Positions 27,315-34,073 of a DNA stretch of 34,073 nucleotides are shown here, in pieces (position 1 is the first letter of the stretch; each line of letters begins with the position of its first letter). Origin of the DNA: Cafeteria roenbergensis. Lineage: Eukaryota > Sar > Bigyra > Bicosoecida > Cafeteriaceae. The notes under the pieces were generated by a model. It worked only from the letters and a program-made list of their open reading frames with translations. It was not told the origin of the DNA and did not search any database. The DNA is taken from assembly GCA_008330645.1 (NCBI GenBank), contig VLTN01000110.1:1-34073 (forward strand). Reading direction: 5' to 3'. The translations under genes and the position numbers were made by a program.

Positions 27315-30003
27315 ATGGAGAGCACGTGGCCCCTGTTCACGGCGGCGGCGGTTGCAGCTGCCCAGAGGGCTTCGGCGGGCGGGAGCCGTGGAGTGGGGAG
27401 GCCTTCCTCTGTGGACTCTGCGTCCGCGCACGCATCGTTTGGCGAAGACGCCCTAGCTCGTCGGCTGGCCGCCCAGCTGCGGCGGCCGAGGCTCTGGGCT
27501 GACGTAGTGGCCCCCTCTTCGTCGTGTGAAGCGGCCAGCTCGCTGGCTGGTGCCTGCCCGCCGCATGCCTTTCTGCTCACCCGGCTGCTGGCAGGCGGCG
27601 CCTCGCCAGCGGCCAACGCCGGGACGGCGACATTACCCCAAGCGTTATGCGGTGGGGGGCCTGCAGGAGTCGTGCTGGCATCTGGTGTCGGGGCCACCTG
27701 CGGACCGTGGTTGCCCCCCGTGCGTTGACGGAGGCGTCAGCAGGTCCAGCACGCCACGCCGGAGCCAGGCACGGGGCAGCGGCACAGCGCGGGGGCCAGG
27801 GGCCTTGCGCGGCATCGCCCTCGGGAACTTCATGACGTCGCCTCGCTTCCTGGCGGAGAGCCTTCGGCCCGCGCTCGCCACCGCTGCGGACGGCGCGGCG
27901 GCGAGAAGCGTCCCCGTTGTGTTCCTCGGCGACGCACCTCGAGACCGGGGCGGGCGCGGGCTGGCCGAGGCCCAAGAGCTGGCTCGGTGCATCGAAGAGG
28001 TGTCCCCTGCTGCGGCAGCCTCACCGTCAGGACGCGCGGGCGCGGCGGCGGCGGGCCGTGTAGCCAGCGTGACCGTTGCTTGGTTTGAGCGCAACGCGGA
28101 AGCCGCGGGGCCTGACTTCCGAGTGAACCACGCCAAGTGGGCAGTCTTGTGCTGGGAGCGGTGCTCGCGGGTGGTGGTGTTCACTGCGAACTTCATTCCG
28201 ATCGACTGGGACAGCAAGACACAGGCAGTGTGGTGGGCAGACGTTCCGCGGAGCGGCTGGGTGCGCGAGAGCAGGACTGCGGGCGCTCAAAAATGCGCCG
28301 CGCGCGCAGGACCCGGGACTGCCCCCCTGGAGGCAGCTCCTGCCGATCCGCCGAGGCGCCCAGGCTTGCCTGCCGGCGATTTCCAGGAGAGCCTGCGCGC
28401 GTTCCTCGAGCGCCTCTCGCGCGTCTGCAAGGCCAGAGGCGCCCTCGAATGGCTGCTCGGCCCGTCGCTTTGCCGGAACCCCGGCTTTGGCACCCGTCCG
28501 TCGGCCGCTGCGCCGTCGACGCGGGGACCAGTCGACGGCGCAAAAGGCAGCGACCCTGCGCGGCAAGGTGCGAGGACGCCCGAGTTCCACGTGCCGCCAG
28601 CAGCGTCCCTGCCTCCTTCGGCGGAAGCGTCGCCGGCAAGCAGGCCACGAGACGCCGAACCTGTCGGCTGCTCGAGCAGCAGCTCGAGCTGGGCGCGGGC
28701 CCACAGGCTCGACTCTGGGTCCGAAGAGGCAGCGATCCGAGCGAGAGAGGGAATGCTGGCCGACTATGACTGGACGGGCGTTCGCCCAGTCTTAATCTCG
28801 ACGGCGCCCGGCCTTCGCGGCACGTCTGCAACGTCGGCAAGTGGTCGCCCTCACTCAAGCGCGGCGAGCCTTGCGCAGCACCTCCAACACGAGCCCATGC
28901 CCTTGGCGTACGCAGGCCCTGGCCCCGGAGTGGCAAGCGGAAGCGGCCAGGTGGCTCCGTTGGTCTTGCAGTTCAGCTCCGTTGGCGCGGTCCTGAACGA
29001 CGTCGACGCACGCGGGCAGGGGTGCATCGCTGCGGAGCGAGGGCGAGGAGGACGACTGCTCAGCGCGCTTTCAAGGCTCGGGCCATGCCCAGAGCACCCA
29101 CCACCAGCAGCCAACAGGGCGGGCTCCCAAGCACAAGCCAGCGGGCAGTTGCTGCGACCCCCGCCTCCTAGGGGCAGCAGCGCCATCTGGACCGTGGGCC
29201 ACCGCGCGGGGCTCGCAGCGGCGCCAGCAGCCGCAGCACGAGGAGCGACCGCGTCGATGCGACAGACGACGCTGGGAGGAGCGCGGCGCGCCTTGCTCGC
29301 TCCCGTGTTTGTCGTGTATCCGTCCATGGGCCAGGTGAGGGGCAGTTTCGAAGGCCTTCCTGAAGGCGGCTGCTCCATGCCGTCGGCAGCTAAGAGATGG
29401 CTGAGGTACCGAGGCGAAGGCGTGCAGCCGCAGCGTATCATGCAGGCATGGCGACTGTGGGGCGGTGGATCATACCAGCGCGAGCAGGCAATGCCGCACT
29501 GCAAGATGTTCTTCCGCTTTGCGGAGCAGACCGCTCCAGCAGGTGCGGAAGGAGCAAAGGCTGGGCGCCGACCAGCAAGACTGCTGTGGCTAATGCTGGG
29601 CTCCCAGAACATGAGCTCGCTCGCCTGGGCGCCCGATGGTTTGCAAGACACGAAGGACGGGGTCGTGGCCAGGCCCATCGGAGCTGCGCACTTTGAGCTT
29701 GGCGTGCTGTTCCTCCCATCCCGGTTCAGGGAAGCACGCGACAGCCCGCTCCCCAGCTTCGTCCCCCTGCATCCACCGGGCGATTCGCATGGTGGCCTGG
29801 GCGGTACCGACTTGCTCGGAGGCGAGGGGCAAGCGCTTGGGTTCCCCATCCCGTTCCCGCTTCCACCCGCCACGCCGGTGAACTCCGACATCCCGTGGTG
29901 CACAGCCGGCCCAGACGACTGCGCCTCGCTCCGCCGCGCGGTGGAGGGGGCTGCCAGCGGTGACGCATGTGCGACCGCGGCGTCGCCAGTAGACTTGACG
30001 TGA
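27315..30003 (+). CDS. TDP1: Tyrosyl-DNA phosphodiesterase 1
   Basis: Tdp1 removes topoisomerase I remnants from DNA 3' ends in the nucleus, using two HKN motifs of the phospholipase D superfamily. The N-terminal region has HAFLLTRLLAGG, like the FxLTR segment of Tdp1, then IALGNFMTSPRFLAESL and VPVVFLGDA. The first HKN motif is VNHAKWAVL (His codon 28129) with VVVFTANF. The second is MPHCKMFFRF (His codon 29497) with LMLGSQNMSSLAW. A 148-bp intron (27652-27799, weak GTGGGG donor, CCAG acceptor) joins the ATG frame at 27315 to the main frame in phase, giving about 846 residues. Human TDP1 has 608. Most of the excess is a disordered Pro/Ser/Ala-rich insert between the two catalytic motifs. It is divergent from the ARP4-like gene and upstream of the ValRS gene. 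Confidence 0.85.
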
Positions 30004-30247
30004 GCGTCGCGAGCGGTGGTGCGGCGGCGTTTGCAAGCCCGAGGCCAAACGCGCACCGACACACACGCGCAGCAACGCTTGCGTGCACGCACGGCGAGGG
30101 CCCAGTCGAAGGGGACCTCTCGCTTGCCGGCCAATCCTTGGGTCGCACTCGCCAGGGCTGGCCATCGGCGTCGTCTCACGCAAGGGGGCTCTGCCGCACA
30201 GCGTCCCGGGTCCTTGCACGCCCTTGGCTGGGCACGTGCGGAGAAAA
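30004..30247. promoter_or_regulatory. Short gap between Tdp1 and ValRS genes
   Basis: 244 bp between two same-strand genes. It must hold the Tdp1 3' UTR and the ValRS promoter. The ValRS frame is open upstream of its first ATG here, but no earlier in-frame ATG was seen. Confidence 0.4.
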
Positions 30248-33200
30248 ATGCTGGCCCGAGCCGCGTGTCGGCACCAAAGAGCGGCGCAGGCGGTCACACA
30301 GCGGCTGGGAGCCGCTCGCCGCGCGTTCTCGGCCGGCCGGCCAGTGCTGGCAATCGACTTGCCTGCGGGCAAGGGAGAGCCCATGGCAAAGAGCTTCGAG
30401 CCGTCCGTCGTGGAGCGCGGGTGGTACGAGTGGTGGCACACCGAGGCACGGGTGTTCGGGCCGCGCTCAGAGCGAGAGGGCGGGGAGGAGCGCCCTCCGT
30501 TTTCGATGCTGCTGCCCCCCCCGAACGTCACAGGGGCGCTGCACATCGGCCACGCGCTGACTGTCGCAGCGCAGGACTCCATTGCTCGGTGGCGGCGCAT
30601 GTGCGGTGACGACGTGCTGTGGGTCCCTGGCCTGGACCACGCCGGCATCGCCACGCAAACCGTGGTCGAGCGCAGGCTGCTGAAGGAGGAGGGTCTCACG
30701 CGGCACGATCTGGGACGGGACGAGTTTTTGCGCCGGGTATGGGCCTGGCGGGACCAGTACGGAGAGCGTATCACCGGCCAGGTGCGGCGCCTGGGCGCGT
30801 CGTTGGACTGGAGTCGCGAGTTTTTCACGCTGGACGACGCTCGCTCCAGGGCCGTGAACGAGGCCTTCTCCCGCATGTTCGAGGACGGGGTTATGTACCG
30901 CGGGCAGCGCCTGGTCAACTGGTGCCCTGCCCTGCGGACGGCGCTCAGCGATATTGAGGTGGACATCAAACAGATCGAGGGCCCAACCAAGCTGTCGGTG
31001 CCTGCCCCCTCGGGCAGCGCCACGGCCGAGGCCGCGATGCGAGAGGTGGAGCTGGGGTGGATCGAGACATTCGAGTACGCGGCAGAGGGGGGCGGGCCCG
31101 GCCTGCGAGTGGCCACCACGCGGCTGGAGACCATGCTGGGGGACGCCGCCGTGGGCGTGCACCCTGAGGACCCCCGCTACGCTGCCCTGGTGGGGAAAAA
31201 CCTTGTGCACCCCCTCACGGGCCGCCTCATCCCCGTGGTGGCGGACGCGGATCTTGTGGACATGGACACCGGAACCGGCGCTGTCAAGGTGACTCCGGCT
31301 CACGAACCCAACGACTTCGAGTGCGGCCTTCGGCACGGGCTGCACGCAGCCGGGCTGTTTGACGACAGCGGCCGTCTGGTGCAGTCGGTGTGGCCGGACG
31401 GCGGCGGCGAGGTCGTGCCCGGCGATTTGGTGGGCGCGGACAGGTTCCACGCGCGGGACGCCGTACGGGCGCTCCTGCAGCAGCGCGGGGCCTACGTCGG
31501 CCGCGAGCCCAAGAGCATGGCAGTCGCAGTGTGCAGCAGGAGCGGGGACGTGTTGGAGCCCATGATGAGGGCGCAGTGGTGGGCCCGCGCGGACGCCATG
31601 GCTGGCAGGGCCAGGGAGGCGGTGTCGAGCGGCGAAACCGCAGTCAGGCCGGCCTCCGCCGAGGCCGAGTGGCAGCGCTGGCTGGGCGAGAGCAGGGACT
31701 GGTGCGTCAGCCGCCAGCTCTGGTGGGGTCACCGCATCCCTGCGTGGCGAGTGCGGCGCTCGGGCGGCGCGCCGGCGCCCGTGCCAGATGGGCCTGGCGA
31801 GGCCCCAGCGGTGAGCTCAGCGCTGAGGAGATGGGGGGTGTTCGAGGGGGAGGAGTGGGTGTGCGCTGCGGACGAGGATGAGGCCTTGCGCATCGCTCGG
31901 CTTGCCGCGCGCAGCGAGGAGGCCCAGGCTTCCGCGCGCGCAGCAGGGCTCGACCTCTCCGAGGTCGCCTGCGTGGAGCGGGACCCAGACGTGCTTGACA
32001 CGTGGTTCAGCTCCGGCCTGCTGCCGCTCGCCGCGCTCGGCTGGCCGGCTGACGACGCAGCCGGCACCCCCGGCGACCTCGGCCTCTCGCCGTCGCTGCG
32101 CCGCTTCTACCCCATGAGCGTGCTGGAGACCGGCCAGGACATCCTCTTCTTCTGGGTGGCGCGCATGGTGATGCTCTGCGCCACGGTGCCGAGGGAGACC
32201 AGCGCCACCAGTCCTGGTCCGTTGCAGTCGCCGTTCGAGCAGGTCCTGCTTCACGGCATGGTGCGCGACGCTGAGGGCCGCAAGATGAGCAAGAGCCTCG
32301 GGAACGTGATCGACCCCCTCGCCGTCACAGACGGACGTCCCCTGGCAGACATGCTGGCCGACGTCGCATCCGGAAACCTGTCCGCCGCTGAGGCCAAGCG
32401 GGCAGAAGCCCGCATCCTGGCCGATTTTCCAGAGGGGATTCCAGCCAGCGGGGCGGACGCGCTCCGAGGCGCTCTCCTCCACCTCATGCAAGGCCAGAGC
32501 GCCGACGTCAACATGGATGTCAGGCGCGTGCAGAGCTGGCGGCTGTTCTGCAACAAGCTCTGGAACGCGTCTCGCTTCGTGCTGGCCGGGGTGGAGGCCC
32601 AGGCCGCCCCTGCAGGGGCAGCCCAGCCGGCGGCCGCAGCTGGCGTCGGCGCGGCCGGACCTCTTGGACCGCGGCACGCCGTGCTCACCGAGGACCTGGC
32701 GGCGGCTCTGCCGTTGCCCGCCCGCTGGCTGCTGCACCGCGCTGCCGTGGCCACCGCAGACGTCAACACGGCGTTCGCAACGTTTGATATCGGGGCGGGC
32801 GCTGCCAGGGCCCAGGCTTTCGTGCAGGCGGACCTGTGCGACGTGGCGATCGAGTGGTGCAAGCCCAGCCTCTCAGTGCAGCCTGCCGGTGGCGAGACGG
32901 GGCCCCTGCAGAGGCATCTGCAGCGCGCCGCGAGGAGGCCGCGGCCACGGCAGCGGCCCTTGGCAGTCGCGCTCGACGCCGCCTTGCGCCTCCTCCACCC
33001 AATGATGCCCTTTCGTCACCGAGGAGCTGTGGCAGCGGCTGCACCGCACGGGGCTGGAGGGGCCCGATGGACGGGCAGACCCCTTACGACCTCGCTGGCG
33101 GAGGCGCCTTCCCGCTGCTCCCAGGCCCCTACCGTGCGGGGCTCAGCGTGTCGACTGCTCGCAGGGCGGCTTGGTTCGAGCGCGGGAGCCCGCCCTCCGG

Positions 33201-33792
33201 CCCGTCCCTCCTCCGCTTCGTCGACCCCGATCTCGACGCCACCATGGCGACACTCACCAGCGTGGTGTCGTCGGCCCGCGCCGTGACGGCGGTGGCCAGC
33301 GCGTGGCCGGGGCCGCTTTCCGCGATCACCCCCGCTGCGTGTTGTGGCCTGCCAGAGGCGAGGCCGACGCCGCGGCGGTTGCGTGCGCACGAACGCGAGC
33401 TGCGAGCGATGCTCCGATTGACGCATCGGGTGGCGCGCTGGCGGGGGAGCTTCGTCGTTGTCGCGGGCGAGGCGACGCGGCTGGCGGCGCGCGCGGGGGT
33501 GCTCGCCCCAGGTGGCGTGCGCGGGCGTGTCCGTGGGCCGTGGCAGCTGCCGGGCGGGTCAGACACCCGTGATGCAGTGGCGGCCGAGGCGGCGCGCCTC
33601 GCAAGCGCGCCGCCCAGCGCACCTCCAAGGCCCAAGGCATGCAGCGCAAGCTGCGGCTCCGGGCTTCGGCAAAAAAAGCGCCGCAGCGCGTGAGGGATGA
33701 TGCGCCAGCGCGTCTTGAGGTGGAGCAAGCCGCAGCCGCGCGCGGCGGACGAGCAGGCTGCGTTGGCGCTCGAGGTGGCAGCGCGCGCTTGA
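30248..33792 (+). CDS. VARS: Valyl-tRNA synthetase, possibly dual-targeted
   Basis: A class I synthetase charging tRNA-Val with valine. From ATG 30248 the first 30 residues (MLARAACRHQRAAQAVTQ, then LGAARRAFSAG) are rich in Arg/Ala without acids, typical of a mitochondrial presequence. A second in-frame ATG at 30383 (CCCATGG, MAKSFEPSVVERGWYEWW) would give a cytosolic form. Motifs: PNVTGALHIGHA (HIGH near residue 99), LDHAGIATQ, editing-domain TTRLETMLGDAAVGVHP, DTWFSSGLLPL, the catalytic KMSKSLGNVIDP (about 32282) and an anticodon-binding region SADVNMDVRRVQSWRLFCNK. Single-base surpluses near 33011 and 33067 interrupt the region MMPFVTEELWQRLHRTGLEG/PMDGQTPYD. Further shifts near 33600-33740 precede a C-terminal coiled coil (KKAPQRVRDDAPARLEVEQ) ending at TGA 33790-33792. 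Total about 1,180 residues, within the eukaryotic range. Confidence 0.9.
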
Positions 33793-34073
33793 GGAGGCGA
33801 CAGCGAGAGCTTGGGGCGCGTAGGGAGTGTGCCAGATTCCGAGAAGGCCGATGGCAGGGAACGCCCCGTGGTAACTTGCCTTGGCGGGACGAGAGCAGCA
33901 GCCTTGCCATGCAACACGAACACGCTCCAGCAAGGCATGAGCCCTCGCGCTGCGCGCTAGGCCAGCCCACAAAAGAGAGTGAGAGAGAGAAGGAAAAAAA
34001 AAAACTGCACTCAGATCCCGTCGTCAAAGCCTCGCCGCCGAGGGAGCCACGCGACGCTCACGCGCGGGAGCCG
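33793..34073. other. Right edge, no gene recognised
   Basis: 281 bp with a purine-rich tract (GAGAGTGAGAGAGAGAAGG and A11, about 33976-34005). It is probably ValRS 3' UTR and flank. Confidence 0.4.

Noticed and set aside
33326-34027. Minus-strand frames at the right edge (such as 33326-34027)
   Set aside because: They overlap the ValRS C-terminus, which has clear family motifs on the plus strand, and their translations have no recognisable features.
1-34073. Bacterial origin of the window
   Set aside because: Spliceosomal introns with consistent phases, ARP4, Tdp1, four-CX9C and EF-hand genes, and no operons or Shine-Dalgarno spacing argue for a eukaryotic nucleus.

Overview
This is a GC-rich nuclear segment from a protist or alga. 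Five gene models carry spliceosomal introns with GTGAG-type (once GTGGGG) donors and AG acceptors. Gene content is eukaryotic: an actin-related protein, a tyrosyl-DNA phosphodiesterase, a four-CX9C mitochondrial protein, an EF-hand protein and a valyl-tRNA synthetase with a presequence-like N-terminus. The lineage cannot be fixed from the sequence; high-GC stramenopiles (for example bicosoecids) or haptophytes are possible.

Layout, left to right: a partial Lys/Arg-rich gene (-, 1-968, runs off the left edge); a small ankyrin-repeat gene (+, 1114-1982); a multi-membrane-span hybrid histidine kinase (+, 2691-7191); a large ubiquitin-like/protein kinase/Gly-repeat/ubiquitin-like/4xSPRY gene (-, 7513-12234); three tRNA-Val(GAC)-like genes (-); a WD40-like gene (-, 13582-15084); an EF-hand gene with a WW-like C-terminus (-, 15663-18290); a spliced four-CX9C gene (+, 18558-19353); two more tRNA-Val(GAC)-like genes (+); a composite repeat island (20430-24731); an ARP4-like gene (-, 25131-26995); a Tdp1 gene (+, 27315-30003); and valyl-tRNA synthetase (+, 30248-33792). 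Three gene pairs are divergent across short gaps: 968/1114, 18290/18558 and 26995/27315.

Two repeat architectures stand out. First, an inverted repeat of about 850 bp (12422-13271 and 19338-20187) brackets 6.1 kb of ordinary genes. Each arm carries two tRNA-Val(GAC)-like genes, and a fifth lies just inside the left arm. All five share the same 3' tail beyond a TTTT terminator. Second, two 314-bp direct repeats (20430-20743 and 24418-24731) exactly bracket 3.67 kb of foreign-looking DNA. That insert holds an AT-rich hairpin-dense island, a fragment resembling a retrotransposon reverse transcriptase C-terminus, and a second palindrome carrying two head-to-head copies of an unknown gene with RRRHEEEAAA repeats and a C-terminal membrane anchor. 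One of those copies is broken by a stop codon. This insert is the best candidate here for an undescribed element.

Most long genes need one or more single-base frame corrections, usually in homopolymer runs, to read through recognisable domains. The same pattern in essential genes such as valyl-tRNA synthetase points to residual sequencing indels more than to pseudogenes, so exact protein ends are approximate.
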